Source: Thalassobaculum_A sp040219215 (lineage in GTDB: Bacteria; Pseudomonadota; Alphaproteobacteria; Thalassobaculales; Thalassobaculaceae). From it: a DNA stretch of 64,000 bases. The notes under the pieces were generated by a model. The model had not been told where the DNA came from and did not search any database. It saw only the letters and a program-made list of their open reading frames with translations. The stretch lies in contig NZ_JAVJSX010000024.1 of NCBI RefSeq assembly GCF_040219215.1, forward strand, positions 62,001 to 126,000. Direction: 5' to 3'. Positions 50,993-59,629 of the stretch are shown one piece after another (within the stretch, counting starts at the first letter, position 1; each line of letters starts with the position of its first letter). The translations under genes and the position numbers were made by a program.

Positions 50993-51310
50993 CTAGCCGT
51001 TCTCCCAACCACCCGCGGCGATGGCGGCGCGCAGCCGTTCGCCCGGCCAATCGGCTTCGATCGTCGCGGCGGTGGATGCCGCCGTGGCGTCCATGTCGTC
51101 GTCGGATACCTCAACCGGTTCGGAGCGGCGCCACTCGGCGAGGTAAGCATCGGTTCCATCGGCGCCGCCCTTCATTGCGGCGGCGTCAATGGCGGCGGCA
51201 AACCGCGGCGCCAGCTCGACCTTGGCGCTCTCTCGCCGCCGGCCGCGACCCTTCTCGACCGAGACATGGGCCGGGATATCGCGCCAGTAGGTGACGATCA
51301 GGCTTGCCAC
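50993..51310 (-). CDS. 'Virulence factor' family small protein of the corrinoid operon
   Basis: 105 residues: SLIVTYWRDIPAHVSVEKGRGRRRESAKVELAPRFAAAIDAAAM, then TDAYLAEWRRSEP. This is the Virulence_fact family (PF13769, as remembered), a misleading name: homologues sit beside corrinoid proteins and DUF1638 proteins in Alphaproteobacteria. The GTG at 51310, preceded by AGAGA, is the natural start; the frame is open to 51976 but shadows the DUF1638 gene. It is the last gene of the trio, 14 bases after DUF1638. The C-terminus ends GERLRAAIAAGGWENG. Confidence 0.82.
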   Translation of the reverse strand: MASLIVTYWRDIPAHVSVEKGRGRRRESAKVELAPRFAAAIDAAAMKGGADGTDAYLAEWRRSEPVEVSDDDMDATAASTAATIEADWPGERLRAAIAAGGWENG

Positions 51311-51324
51311 AGATGTCTCTCCGC

Positions 51325-52017
51325 TTACGCAGTCACCACGGCAGCCGATGCACCGGCAGCGTTCGCCACGAACGTCCCCAACTCGCCATAACCCACCAGG
51401 CGATGCTCGAACGCGAGGCCGAGCCGAGCCGCCGCTTTGGCCGCCCGAGCTGTCAGCGCCGGATCGTCGAGCTGTGCCAGATAGACGACCTTGGTGTAAT
51501 GGCCGAAATAGTCCGGCAGCAGTTCCGGGTGGCGGTCCAGCCACAGCCCCTTGATAATCAGCCGATCGAAATGCCGGACCAGATAGTCGGTGAGGAAGAA
51601 GCAGCCCGGCTCGCCGTCGGTCAATGCCTCGAAATCCGCGGTTCCCATGAAGAACTGGTAGCAGTGCGGGCCGGGGATCCGTTCCACACCCTCGTCTTCC
51701 AGCATCCGGTCCAATTCGCCGCCGGTACCGCAGTCGCCGTAGATCACGAAGATCTGCTCGTAGGTGCCGCGCGCCGAACGGATCTTGCGCCGGACACCGG
51801 GGGTGATGTCCTGCGGCGTGTTGTGCCAATGCGCCGGCAGGCAGGTGATGGTCAGTTCGGTCCACCCGGTGGCCCGCTTCAACGCGACCAGTTCCTTGGC
51901 CAGCGCACCGCATGCGATGAACAGAGTGGACGGCCGCACCGAATGGTCGCCCGCAGCGGGTAGCGCATGCCTCCACCCTGCCAGCATCCGGTCGTCATCC
52001 ATCGCGACCTCGTCCAT
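51325..52017 (-). CDS. DUF1638 family protein
   Basis: 230 residues: TLFIACGALAKELVALKRATGWTELTITCLPAHWHNTPQDITPGVRRKIR, then IFVIYGDCGTGGELDRMLEDEGVERIPGPHCYQFFMG with Cys and His residues that could bind a metal or cobalamin-related ligand. DUF1638 genes recur next to corrinoid proteins; genetic work on Alphaproteobacteria with a split methionine synthase implicated a DUF1638 protein in B12-dependent methionine synthesis (recalled, not checked here). It is flanked by the corrinoid protein (37 bases upstream) and the small Virulence_fact protein, so the three probably work together. Confidence 0.88.
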   Translation of the reverse strand: MDEVAMDDDRMLAGWRHALPAAGDHSVRPSTLFIACGALAKELVALKRATGWTELTITCLPAHWHNTPQDITPGVRRKIRSARGTYEQIFVIYGDCGTGGELDRMLEDEGVERIPGPHCYQFFMGTADFEALTDGEPGCFFLTDYLVRHFDRLIIKGLWLDRHPELLPDYFGHYTKVVYLAQLDDPALTARAAKAAARLGLAFEHRLVGYGELGTFVANAAGASAAVVTA

Positions 52018-52054
52018 CGCTGCGCGCTCTCTTAACCGCTCGATCAGGTGGCCT

Positions 52055-52765
52055 TCACCCCTCGGCGGCCTCCGAGTTGGACCTCCGGCGCTCAGCGATC
52101 AGCGCCTTGGCGGTCTCGACCGCCACCGCGGCATCGCGGCAATAGGCATCGGCCCCGACGCTGTCGGCAAACGCCTCGTTCAAGGGGGCGCCGCCGACGA
52201 GCACGATGTAGTCGTCTCGGATGCCCTTTTCCTTCATCGTGTCGATCACGACCTTCATATACGGCATCGTCGTCGTCAGCAGCGCCGACATGCCGAGGAT
52301 GTCCGGCTGGTGCTCCTCGATCGCCGCCAGGTAGTTCTCGACCGGATTGTTGATCCCGAGATCGATCACCTCGAAGCCGGCACCCTCCAGCATCATCGAT
52401 ACCAGGTTCTTGCCGATGTCGTGTATGTCGCCCTTCACAGTGCCGATGACCACCTTGCCGACCCGCGGCGCGCCGGTCTCGATCAGCAGGGGCCGCAGGA
52501 TCGCCATGCCGGCCTTCATGGCGTTGGCCGCCATCAGCACTTCCGGCACGAACAGGATTCCGTCGCGGAAGTCGATCCCGACAATCCGCATGCCTTCGAC
52601 CAGGGCCTTGGTCAGGACGTCGTACGGCGTCCAGTTGCGCTCGAGCAGGATGTTGACCGACTCGATGATCTCGTCCTTCAGACCATCGTACAGATCGTCA
52701 TGCATTTGCAGGACGAGTTCGTCGTCGTCCAGTTCGGAAAGAACGATATCGTCGTCCGATGCCAT
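52055..52765 (-). CDS. Corrinoid (B12-binding) protein
   Basis: 236 residues. Residues 20-95 are the helical cap of methyltransferase corrinoid proteins (LYDGLKDEIIESVNILLERNWTPYDVLTKALVEGMRIVG, FVPEVLMAANAMKAGM). The B12 Rossmann domain carries GTVKGDIHDIGKNLV with the cobalt-ligating His115 in DxHxxG, then MSALLTTTMPYMK (SxL) and VLVGGAPLNEAFADSVGAD (GG). It shuttles a methyl group between a substrate methyltransferase and tetrahydrofolate or homocysteine. No methyltransferase gene is in the window. AGGAGG precedes the ATG at 52765, which starts the trio. Confidence 0.93.
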   Translation of the reverse strand: MASDDDIVLSELDDDELVLQMHDDLYDGLKDEIIESVNILLERNWTPYDVLTKALVEGMRIVGIDFRDGILFVPEVLMAANAMKAGMAILRPLLIETGAPRVGKVVIGTVKGDIHDIGKNLVSMMLEGAGFEVIDLGINNPVENYLAAIEEHQPDILGMSALLTTTMPYMKVVIDTMKEKGIRDDYIVLVGGAPLNEAFADSVGADAYCRDAAVAVETAKALIAERRRSNSEAAEG

Positions 52766-52911
52766 GCCCACTCCTCCTGACGGCGCCCGACCAGTCAATT
52801 CCCAACCGGGAACTTAGTGGAACAGACACGGGAATCGGCGGTGTCGCTGCCGTCGCCGCGACCGATCATGTCTGCGGCACGACATGGAGGAGCCGGCCTG
52901 AACGAAGCCGC

Positions 52912-53970
52912 CTACCCTTGTGCCGCCGCGGATTCGCCGTAGGAACGTGCGCCCCTTGCCGGCAACGCTCCTCCCGCCCCCCGCAGAGCATCCAGGATCC
53001 GCCGACCCATCGGACCGCCGTCGTCAATAATCTCATCAAGCAGCGCTTCGTTCAGCGCATCGAGATGCAGGCGCAGCAGGTCGAGTACGGCTGGAGTCGG
53101 CGAGAGCGAGCGTCCAGAATGCTCGATCAGGCTCCGGGCAATCGCACCCACCAGCAGCAGCCCCCGGGTCTCGGTCAGGGCACCAGCCTCCTGCGCTAAG
53201 GCATGCAGCTTGACCATCCCCTCGGGCTCAGGATTTCTGACCATGTCGGCGTGGGTTCTCTGCAACCGGCCCAGCGTATGGCCGAGCATAGCCAGCGCCT
53301 GCTCCTGCTTCAGACGGATATGACCACGCGCCGCCTCCACGGTCCCGCGTGCCAGCCCGTTGCGCAACGCCAGTGCGGGGTCTCCGTCGCCGGATGGCAT
53401 GCGGCGAAACCGGAACACCGTGGTCGATGGCTTGATGGCAAAGCCGAGGCTGGTCGACGCCACGGTCTGCTCGGCCGGGCCGGAGATCGTTCGACGCTCA
53501 ACCATTCGCTGGCGGGCCGCTCGCCGGCGGTCCGGGCCGGTGTAGGACCCGGAAACGATGAAATCAGTCCGATCGAGTGGCCAATTCAGAACATTGCCCG
53601 CCGCGCTGTCCGATTGAACAGGGCGGTCCAGGAAATGCAGGCAGCCCAGAAACGTCGCGCGTCGAACGTCTGCATCGCTTATCGAATCGCCGGTCAACCC
53701 AAGCGCCAGGCCGGGATACGGGCATTGCGGACTGCGTCGAACAAACTGAAAGATATCGAAAGGACTGCCGTCATTCAGTTGCGTATCGGCGACAACCAGC
53801 GCGAAGTCGTGGGTTGTGCGCTCGAGAATGGCCAATGCCTCGCTCGCACCGGCTACCCAGTCGGATGGGCGGCCAGACTGCGCGTTCAAGTCACGCGCAA
53901 TTCCTTGCATCGCCACTTTGTCTTTGCCGACAAATAGTATTTTCCCAACCATCTCGTGCATACCATGCAT
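52912..53970 (-). CDS. Atypical receiver-domain protein with C-terminal helical region
   Basis: 352 residues. Residues 7-125 look like a response-regulator receiver: KILFVGKDKVAMQGIARDL, the acidic DFALVVADTQLNDGSPFDIF around the phospho-acceptor Asp, LGLTGDS and FLDRP, where the invariant Lys is Arg. A linker has the SGSYTGPDRRR motif often seen in alphaproteobacterial regulators, and residues 195-350 are helical without a recognised output domain. Loss of the lysine suggests altered or phosphorylation-independent signalling. Several starts are possible (53973 GTG; ATG 53970, 53961, 53952); 53970 has GGGGAG upstream. A perfect CtrA-type box precedes it. Confidence 0.72.
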   Translation of the reverse strand: MHGMHEMVGKILFVGKDKVAMQGIARDLNAQSGRPSDWVAGASEALAILERTTHDFALVVADTQLNDGSPFDIFQFVRRSPQCPYPGLALGLTGDSISDADVRRATFLGCLHFLDRPVQSDSAAGNVLNWPLDRTDFIVSGSYTGPDRRRAARQRMVERRTISGPAEQTVASTSLGFAIKPSTTVFRFRRMPSGDGDPALALRNGLARGTVEAARGHIRLKQEQALAMLGHTLGRLQRTHADMVRNPEPEGMVKLHALAQEAGALTETRGLLLVGAIARSLIEHSGRSLSPTPAVLDLLRLHLDALNEALLDEIIDDGGPMGRRILDALRGAGGALPARGARSYGESAAAQG

Positions 53971-54016
53971 CACCCCGAACTCCCCGCATTCGGACCCTGC
54001 TGTTCTCCAGCAATGG

Positions 54017-54031
54017 TTAACGAGATGTTAA
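54017..54031 (-). promoter_or_regulatory. TTAA-N7-TTAAC (CtrA-type) box before the receiver-like gene
   Basis: Read on the minus strand: TTAA, seven bases, TTAAC, ending about 47 bases before the start at 53970. The orientation and distance fit a promoter-proximal CtrA site. A further TTAA lies 4 bases away on the upstream side, in a stretch of DNA far richer in A+T than the average here. Confidence 0.55.
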
Positions 54032-54143
54032 TTCTTTAACTTCAGATACCAAAGAAGTTTTTCTCATTTGAAATGTAAAGATGAGCAGCAAACGCCGCTC
54101 ACACATTGGAAATCGCCATCATTGGGAGAGTAACGGGTCATCA

Positions 54144-55301
54144 CTACAACGGGTTGTCGATCGGGACCGCGATATCGACCGGACGCCGTTGCCGGCCCCA
54201 GGTCCCTGGCCGGCCATCGAACACTCCTGCCAGCCGGGTTCCGCAGCCGCCGCAGCAGCCCTGATCCGTCACGTTCCAGTCGCTCAGTTCGTACCAGTCC
54301 CGACCGATTACCCTGGTGCCGCAAACGTGGCAGTGGGTGGACTGCCGGCCAAGGTCATGGACGTTGCCAGCGTAAGCGTGGCGCACGCCGTTGCGGCGCG
54401 CAACCCGGCGCGCCATGGCCAATGTCTCGAACGGTGTTCGCTGCTTGTCGAGCATGCGGTAGTCGGGATGGAAGGCTGAGAAATGCATCGGCACGTCGGG
54501 ACCGAGGTTCTCGACCACCCAAGCGGTCATGGCGTCGATCTCCGCCTCGCTGTCGTTTTCGCCGGGAATCACCAGATTGGTGATCTCGACCCAGACATCG
54601 GTCTCCTTCACCAGATAGACCAGCGTGTCGAGCACCGGCTGGAGCTGGCTCTTGGTGACGTCCCGATAGAACCGCTCGGTGAATGCCTTCAGGTCGACGT
54701 TCGCCGCATCGATGCCACGGAAGAAATCGGGCCGCGCCCGGTCGGTGAGGTAACCGGCTGTCACGGCAACCGTCCTGACCCCGACCTCCCGGCAGGCGGC
54801 CGCGATGTCCTGGCTGTACTCGTGAAAAATCACCGGATCATTGTAGGTAAAGGCAACCGACCGGCACCCGAGGCGCAGCGCTGCCTGGGCAATCGTCTCG
54901 GGCTGGGCTTCAGCCTGCATCCGGTCCATCTCCCGGCTCTTGGAGATGTCGTGGTTCTGACAGAAGTTGCAGGCGAGATTGCACCCCGCCGTCCCGAACG
55001 ACAGGACCGGAGTCCCCGGCAGGAAATGGTTCAGGGGCTTCTTCTCGATCGGGTCGATGCAGAACCCGCCCGAACGGCCGTAGGTCGTCAGCACAATCGC
55101 ATCGTCCTGGCGCGCCCGCACGAAGCAGAGGCCACGGGCCCCCTCCTTCAGCCGGCAATAGCGCGGGCACATCTCGCACTGTACGCGCCCGTCATCCAGC
55201 ATCCGCCAATGCTTGGTCGGCACGATCGGCCCCTTGCCCCGCACCGCGGGCGGCGCGGTCGCAGCCAGGCTAGGCATCTCCGCGACATTCTCGCTCGACA
55301 T
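54144..55301 (-). CDS. AmmeMemoRadiSam system radical SAM enzyme
   Basis: 385 residues. The radical SAM cluster motif is GTAGCNLACNFCQNHD (Cys107, Cys111, Cys114), inside the AmRS/pyruvate-formate-lyase-activase-like family, followed by AFTYNDPVIFHEYSQD and NVDLKAFTERFYR. Extra cysteines occur before (42, 45, 49, 59) and after the barrel (CHVCG at 324-328 and CCGGCG at 349-354), which could bind a further cluster or zinc. It is the RadiSam component of the system with AMMECR1 and Memo; the reaction is unknown. It is divergent from the Memo-AMMECR1 fusion over 44 bases. Confidence 0.92.
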   Translation of the reverse strand: MSSENVAEMPSLAATAPPAVRGKGPIVPTKHWRMLDDGRVQCEMCPRYCRLKEGARGLCFVRARQDDAIVLTTYGRSGGFCIDPIEKKPLNHFLPGTPVLSFGTAGCNLACNFCQNHDISKSREMDRMQAEAQPETIAQAALRLGCRSVAFTYNDPVIFHEYSQDIAAACREVGVRTVAVTAGYLTDRARPDFFRGIDAANVDLKAFTERFYRDVTKSQLQPVLDTLVYLVKETDVWVEITNLVIPGENDSEAEIDAMTAWVVENLGPDVPMHFSAFHPDYRMLDKQRTPFETLAMARRVARRNGVRHAYAGNVHDLGRQSTHCHVCGTRVIGRDWYELSDWNVTDQGCCGGCGTRLAGVFDGRPGTWGRQRRPVDIAVPIDNPL

Positions 55302-55345
55302 CGACGGCTCCTGCGTTGGCCCTGTCGGGACGGTATGTTAATCAA

Positions 55346-56749
55346 ATGGTCGCCATGACCACAGCCACCAACACCACGGTCCGAGCCCCGCAGGTTGCAG
55401 GCCGATTTTACCCGCACGGGGACAACGCCTGCATCGACCTGTTGGAGCGCTATCTGAGCGGCGCCCGCCCATCCGGTGGCGTCGACGCGAAGGTGATGGT
55501 AGCCCCGCACGCCGGTTGGGTGTTCTCCGGGCCCGTGGCGGGAACGGCATACGCGGCGTTCCTGCCAAAGGCTGGGCAGATCACCCGTGTTGTCCTGTTG
55601 GGGCCGGCGCACCGCGTTCCGTTCAGGGGCATCGCCACCACCAGCGCCGATGGCTGGGCCACTCCGCTCGGGACCCTGCCGGTCGACTGGGACGCTTTGC
55701 GAATTGCGCTGTCGGTGCCCGGCGTGGCGGTGACGGACGAGGCGTTCGTCGAGGAGCACAGCCTGGAGGTCCACGCCCCGTTCATTCAACGTGTATTTCC
55801 GAACGCCGCAATCGTGCCGCTACTGGTGGGCGATGCCCCCGCGCCGTTGGTATCCGCGGTGGTCGAGCGCCTCTGGGGCGGTCCAGAGACTCTGATTGTC
55901 GTCTCCTCCGACCTGTCACACTTCCACGATCAGGCGACCGCGCAGGCGATCGATGCCGAGACCGCCGGCTCGATCGAAGCCTTGCGTTCCGAGAAGATCA
56001 ACGGACACGGCGCCTGCGGGCATCGGGCGCTGGCCGGTGTGCTGGATCAGGCTCGTCGGCGCGACCTGCGCGCGACCGCCCTCGATCTGCGCACCTCCGC
56101 CGATACGCGCGGCAACCCGGAACGTGTCGTGGGGTACGGAGCGTTTGCCCTCGAATACGCCTACTCCGCCCGGCTTCCCGACGCCGACCGCCAACGACTG
56201 GTCGAGGCGGCGCGCTTTGGTGTCCGGTTCGGGATCGAGCACGGGCGCCCTCCGAGAATCCAGCTCGGCGCCGGATTGTCGCCGACCCTCACGGCCCGGC
56301 GCGCCAGCTTCGTGACACTGACGCTGGACGGTCGACTGCGCGGCTGCATCGGCAGCATGGCGGCCCACCGGCCGCTGCTCATCGATGTCGCCGACAACGC
56401 CTGGAAGGCGGCCTTCGGTGATCGCCGGTTCCCGGCCCTGACCGTTGAAGAACTGGATCGCCTGGACGTTTCGGTGTCCATCCTGTCGGTCCCGCACCCG
56501 GTCGCGTTCGAGAACGAAGCCGATCTCGTGCGTCAGGTACGCCCGGACGTCGACGGTCTGGTCCTCCAGGACGGCGACCGGCGCGGCATCTTTCTGCCGA
56601 GCGTCTGGTCGGGCATACCGAAGGCAGCCGCCTTCGTAACCCAGTTGAAGCGCAAGGCCGGCCTTCCCGCGGACCATTGGTCCGATACGCTGCGGGTGTT
56701 CCGCTACACGACCGAGAGCTTTGGAGCCACGTTCCAGGAGACCCCGTGA
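55346..56749 (+). CDS. Memo-AMMECR1 fusion protein of the AmmeMemoRadiSam system
   Basis: About 467 residues joining two modules. Residues 14-275 are Memo: His55 in VAPHAGWVFSG, His89 in LGPAHRVPF, His138 in EEHSLEVHAPF, His192 in SSDLSHFHD and Cys225 in GACGHRA correspond to the metal ligands of human MEMO1. Residues 285-460 are AMMECR1, with the signature LRGCIGSM (331-338). In many genomes these are two genes (AmmeMemoRadiSam A and B). The role is unknown; the divergent partner is the radical SAM enzyme. The start is uncertain (ATG 55346 or 55355), without a clear ribosome-binding site. The stop overlaps the next GTG. Confidence 0.9.
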   Translation: MVAMTTATNTTVRAPQVAGRFYPHGDNACIDLLERYLSGARPSGGVDAKVMVAPHAGWVFSGPVAGTAYAAFLPKAGQITRVVLLGPAHRVPFRGIATTSADGWATPLGTLPVDWDALRIALSVPGVAVTDEAFVEEHSLEVHAPFIQRVFPNAAIVPLLVGDAPAPLVSAVVERLWGGPETLIVVSSDLSHFHDQATAQAIDAETAGSIEALRSEKINGHGACGHRALAGVLDQARRRDLRATALDLRTSADTRGNPERVVGYGAFALEYAYSARLPDADRQRLVEAARFGVRFGIEHGRPPRIQLGAGLSPTLTARRASFVTLTLDGRLRGCIGSMAAHRPLLIDVADNAWKAAFGDRRFPALTVEELDRLDVSVSILSVPHPVAFENEADLVRQVRPDVDGLVLQDGDRRGIFLPSVWSGIPKAAAFVTQLKRKAGLPADHWSDTLRVFRYTTESFGATFQETP

Positions 56750-57288
56750 GCATGGCTAAAAAGCCACGTCAAATCGACGCCCCGCCACCGCCATCGGGGT
56801 ACGCTCCGGCGCCGAAGCCGCGCCGTCCGTCCGCCATCCCCGTCGATTTCGCCATCGAGAACACCCGTCAGCTGCGAGACCTGTGGAGCGCCAAACGCCC
56901 AGGCCGCGGCAGCCTGCCTGCCTTCCGGTTCTTCGATGAGCTGGAGTTGCGGCCGTGGACCGACAACCTCGTGCTCTACGGGGTCGAGCGATCCGACGAC
57001 CAGTTGGTCTACCGGTTCAAGAAGGTGGGCAAGAACGTCGCGGAGATCGACGGCGGCGACTTCAGTGGCCAGCTGATGCACCACGCGCTGCCGCCCACCC
57101 AGCTGTGGGCCGTCATCGGCCACTACGACGCCGCCGTGCGCACCCGCGGCCCGGTGGAGTTCCACGACACCATCGCCTCGCCGGCCAGCGGTGCGGTGAA
57201 GTGGGACAAGCTGCTGCTGCCACTCAGCGACGATGGCGCTGAGGTCGACCACCTGCTGATGCTGCTCTACGCCGAGTGGGTGGGCTGA
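56746..57288 (+). CDS. PAS_5-type domain protein, copy 4
   Basis: 180 residues. A Lys/Pro-rich N-terminus of about 35 residues leads to the PAS_5-like part: TRQLRDLWSAKRPGRGSLPAFRFFDELELRPWTDNLVLYGV, DQLVYRFKKVGKNVAEIDGGDFSG, and VKWDKLLLPLSDDGAEVDHLLMLLYAEW. The GTG at 56746 with AGGAG 5 bases upstream overlaps the stop of the Memo-AMMECR1 gene (GTGA) and is preferred to the ATG at 56752. Coupled translation suggests that this PAS_5 protein belongs to the AmmeMemoRadiSam locus, perhaps as a sensor or partner (inference). No output domain is present. Confidence 0.75.
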   Translation: MSMAKKPRQIDAPPPPSGYAPAPKPRRPSAIPVDFAIENTRQLRDLWSAKRPGRGSLPAFRFFDELELRPWTDNLVLYGVERSDDQLVYRFKKVGKNVAEIDGGDFSGQLMHHALPPTQLWAVIGHYDAAVRTRGPVEFHDTIASPASGAVKWDKLLLPLSDDGAEVDHLLMLLYAEWVG

Positions 57289-57302
57289 CGCCCGGAGCCT
57301 GT

Positions 57303-58880
57303 CTACGCTGCCACGGCCGCCGGCAGGGGACCGAACGGATGCGCAGCTCCCGACGGGCCGGACGGTCCAAACGCCACCGCGTTGGGAATCGCCCACTGAG
57401 CCGGGAACGACACGGCCTGGCCCGGGCGCACGGCTGTCACCGCCGCCAGCGCCTTCAGCGAGGCGGCATCGAGCCGGTCGTCGGCAATGATGGTGTCGAT
57501 CAGGCTGACGTCGATCCGTGGCTGATCGAGAGCCGCGGACAGATCCATTCCGAATTCGCCAATGAACGAAGCGAGCTGGAAGATCGCCGGCATGATCTTG
57601 CGGCCACCGGACGCGCCAAGCCCGAACGCCGCGACTCCACTCTTGGTCGCCAGCACCGGGCACATGTTCGAAAGCGGCTTTTCGCCGGCAGCGAGCGAGT
57701 TCGGGCGGCCGGGGCGTGGGTCGAACCAGTTGATGCCGTTGTTCATCAGAACGCCGGTCGACGGCAGCACCACCCGGGATCCGAAGCGCGAGAGCAAGGT
57801 CGTGGTGATCACCACCATGTTTCCGGCAGCGTCGACCGCTGAAAGATGGGTGGTGCAGCTGCGGTCTCCGACGTCGCCGGCATGGCCCATGGTCGCCAGC
57901 CGGACCTTGTAGGCCTCGATCAGCGCGTGCGCGTAGGCGGCGTAGGTGTCGGCGTCGGGCCTGGCACCGCCGAACCGCTTGGGGAGCCGTTCAAGGGCGC
58001 CCGCGAAGGTCGGACCGGCCGAGTATCCCGGCACCAGGTTCAAGGTATGGCCCGCGCGTTCCCGCACGATGGGGTCAACGATCCGGGCCCGATACGATGC
58101 CAGGTCCTCGGCCGAGATCGTCGAACCGCCGGCGTTCAGGTCCTTGACCAGCCGACCGGCGATATCCCCGGTATAGAAGTCCGACGGGCCGACCTTCTGC
58201 AGGCGTTCGAATGTGTCGGCCAAGGCGCCGGTCGAGAGATAGGTCGACGGGCCGTCCGGCGCTGACGGAACCAGGCCGTTCGGCAACCAAACCGCACTCG
58301 ACCCCGGGTAGCGGCCGAGCCACCCGGCCTCTGCGGCCACCTGAAGCGTGGTCCACCACGTCAGACGGTGCCCGCGTCGCGCCATGGCCACGGCTGGGCC
58401 GATCGCATCGGCCCAAGACCAGGACCCGAAGTTTTCCAGCAGCGTCGAGTAGCCTGCGCACGAACCCGGCACCGCGATCGAGTGATGGCCCTGCAGGTTG
58501 CGGTCCTCCAGCACCGCCGGCCAGGCAAACAGATCAGCCGGAGCGGTGCGCCCGCTGTCGATCGGATAGGTCGCCGGATCGAGGCCGCGCGGCGCGATCA
58601 TCCCGAAGTCGACGACCTTGGTGGCGCCGGTCTTGGCCTCATGCACCACCGCGAAGCCACCGCCGCCGAGACCGCTCATCCAGGGCTCGGCAACGCACAA
58701 CGCCAGCGCCGTGGCGATTGCCGCGTCGACGGCGTTGCCGCCGGCCTCCAGGACCGACGCGCCGACCATGCTGGCTTCGACGTTCTGTGAGGCCACCACG
58801 CCATGCTTGCCCGTGACCGCCGGCTTGCTGACCGACCAGGCCTCGACCGGGGCAGACTCAGGAATGCTGATGGCGGGCAT
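57303..58880 (-). CDS. Gamma-glutamyltransferase family protein
   Basis: 525 residues of the GGT Ntn-hydrolase fold: HGVVASQNVEASMVGASVLEAGGNAVDAAIATALAL at the start, SGLGGGGFAVVHE, and the autocleavage/nucleophile threonine Thr343 in SCTTHLSAVDAAGN, later GASGGRKIMPAIFQ. Processing at Thr343 would give two chains. Family members cleave gamma-glutamyl bonds of glutathione or act on cephalosporin-like or other amides. No signal peptide is evident, unlike classical periplasmic GGT, which favours a cytosolic, substrate-specific acylase. It converges on the PAS_5 gene and is divergent from the secreted protein gene at 58963. Confidence 0.9.
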   Translation of the reverse strand: MPAISIPESAPVEAWSVSKPAVTGKHGVVASQNVEASMVGASVLEAGGNAVDAAIATALALCVAEPWMSGLGGGGFAVVHEAKTGATKVVDFGMIAPRGLDPATYPIDSGRTAPADLFAWPAVLEDRNLQGHHSIAVPGSCAGYSTLLENFGSWSWADAIGPAVAMARRGHRLTWWTTLQVAAEAGWLGRYPGSSAVWLPNGLVPSAPDGPSTYLSTGALADTFERLQKVGPSDFYTGDIAGRLVKDLNAGGSTISAEDLASYRARIVDPIVRERAGHTLNLVPGYSAGPTFAGALERLPKRFGGARPDADTYAAYAHALIEAYKVRLATMGHAGDVGDRSCTTHLSAVDAAGNMVVITTTLLSRFGSRVVLPSTGVLMNNGINWFDPRPGRPNSLAAGEKPLSNMCPVLATKSGVAAFGLGASGGRKIMPAIFQLASFIGEFGMDLSAALDQPRIDVSLIDTIIADDRLDAASLKALAAVTAVRPGQAVSFPAQWAIPNAVAFGPSGPSGAAHPFGPLPAAVAA

Positions 58881-58962
58881 GGGACGCTCCTGGCGGGTGC
58901 GAATGGGGTGACCGGCATGCTAGAGTCGCTTACCGGCGGAGGGGCTAGGTGGAGTTTACGGT

Positions 58963-59625
58963 ATGGCGTCTCGTTTCCGGTTGTCCAGCCTCGCAGTGTG
59001 TGCGGTCTCGTTGTTCCTGTCGGCGCCAGTGATGGCGCAGGAACCGTTTCCTCCTCCCGCCGACCTACCCACCCCGTCCCCAGCCAGCAAAGCGCCCGAG
59101 CCGCGACAGGAGGACTGCAAGCGGTTGCCCGGCGGCAAGGCGCCGATCAACCGGCTGGCTCGCCTGGAAGGCGGGATATCGGTCCGCAACCTGGAACTGA
59201 CCTATTTCGGCAAACCCTTGTTCGAGTTCACCGACGAGGACTACGCGTTCCTCAAGGCTCTCTGGCCGATCTGCAAGACGTTCGACGAAGAGACGGCGCC
59301 GCTCGTCGTACGCCGCCTCAAAGGCCTGATCGACGACGCCAAAGCGGTGCGCCAGGACTCGCTGGATTGGATCAAGCAGACCGAAAAGAATGCGAAGGCA
59401 CTCAAGCCGGGCCAGGATTCCATCGAGACGATCCACGACCTCTGGCAGCAGATGCTGAACCGTGAATTCCAGATGACGTCAAGCGACATGGCCTACATCT
59501 CGGACGTACTCGGCAAGCGGCGTGACGAGTTGTACACCCAGGCCGAAGGGCGTCAGCGGACCCTGGTGTCGCCGTTCGATCCGGGCCCGCCGGAAGTCCG
59601 AAGCCTGCGCGGCACTGGCGGCTAG
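58963..59625 (+). CDS. Secreted protein of unknown function
   Basis: 220 residues, not recognised. A Sec signal peptide is clear (LSSLAVCAVSLFLSAPVMAQE, cleavage near residue 25), followed by a proline-rich stretch to 50 and a helical domain with RLEGGISVRNLELTYFGKPLFEFTDEDYAFLKALWPICK. The two cysteines, in EDCKRL and PICKTF, may form a disulfide. The GGAG before the ATG at 58963 decides the start. It is followed 4 bases later by a small membrane protein, and the two probably form an operon. The mature protein should be periplasmic or surface-exposed. Confidence 0.82.
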   Translation: MASRFRLSSLAVCAVSLFLSAPVMAQEPFPPPADLPTPSPASKAPEPRQEDCKRLPGGKAPINRLARLEGGISVRNLELTYFGKPLFEFTDEDYAFLKALWPICKTFDEETAPLVVRRLKGLIDDAKAVRQDSLDWIKQTEKNAKALKPGQDSIETIHDLWQQMLNREFQMTSSDMAYISDVLGKRRDELYTQAEGRQRTLVSPFDPGPPEVRSLRGTGG

Positions 59626-59629
59626 GCCC

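Noticed and set aside
52766..52911. Possible cobalamin riboswitch before the corrinoid operon
   Set aside because: No B12-box-like sequence or suitable stems; the region is only 146 bases.
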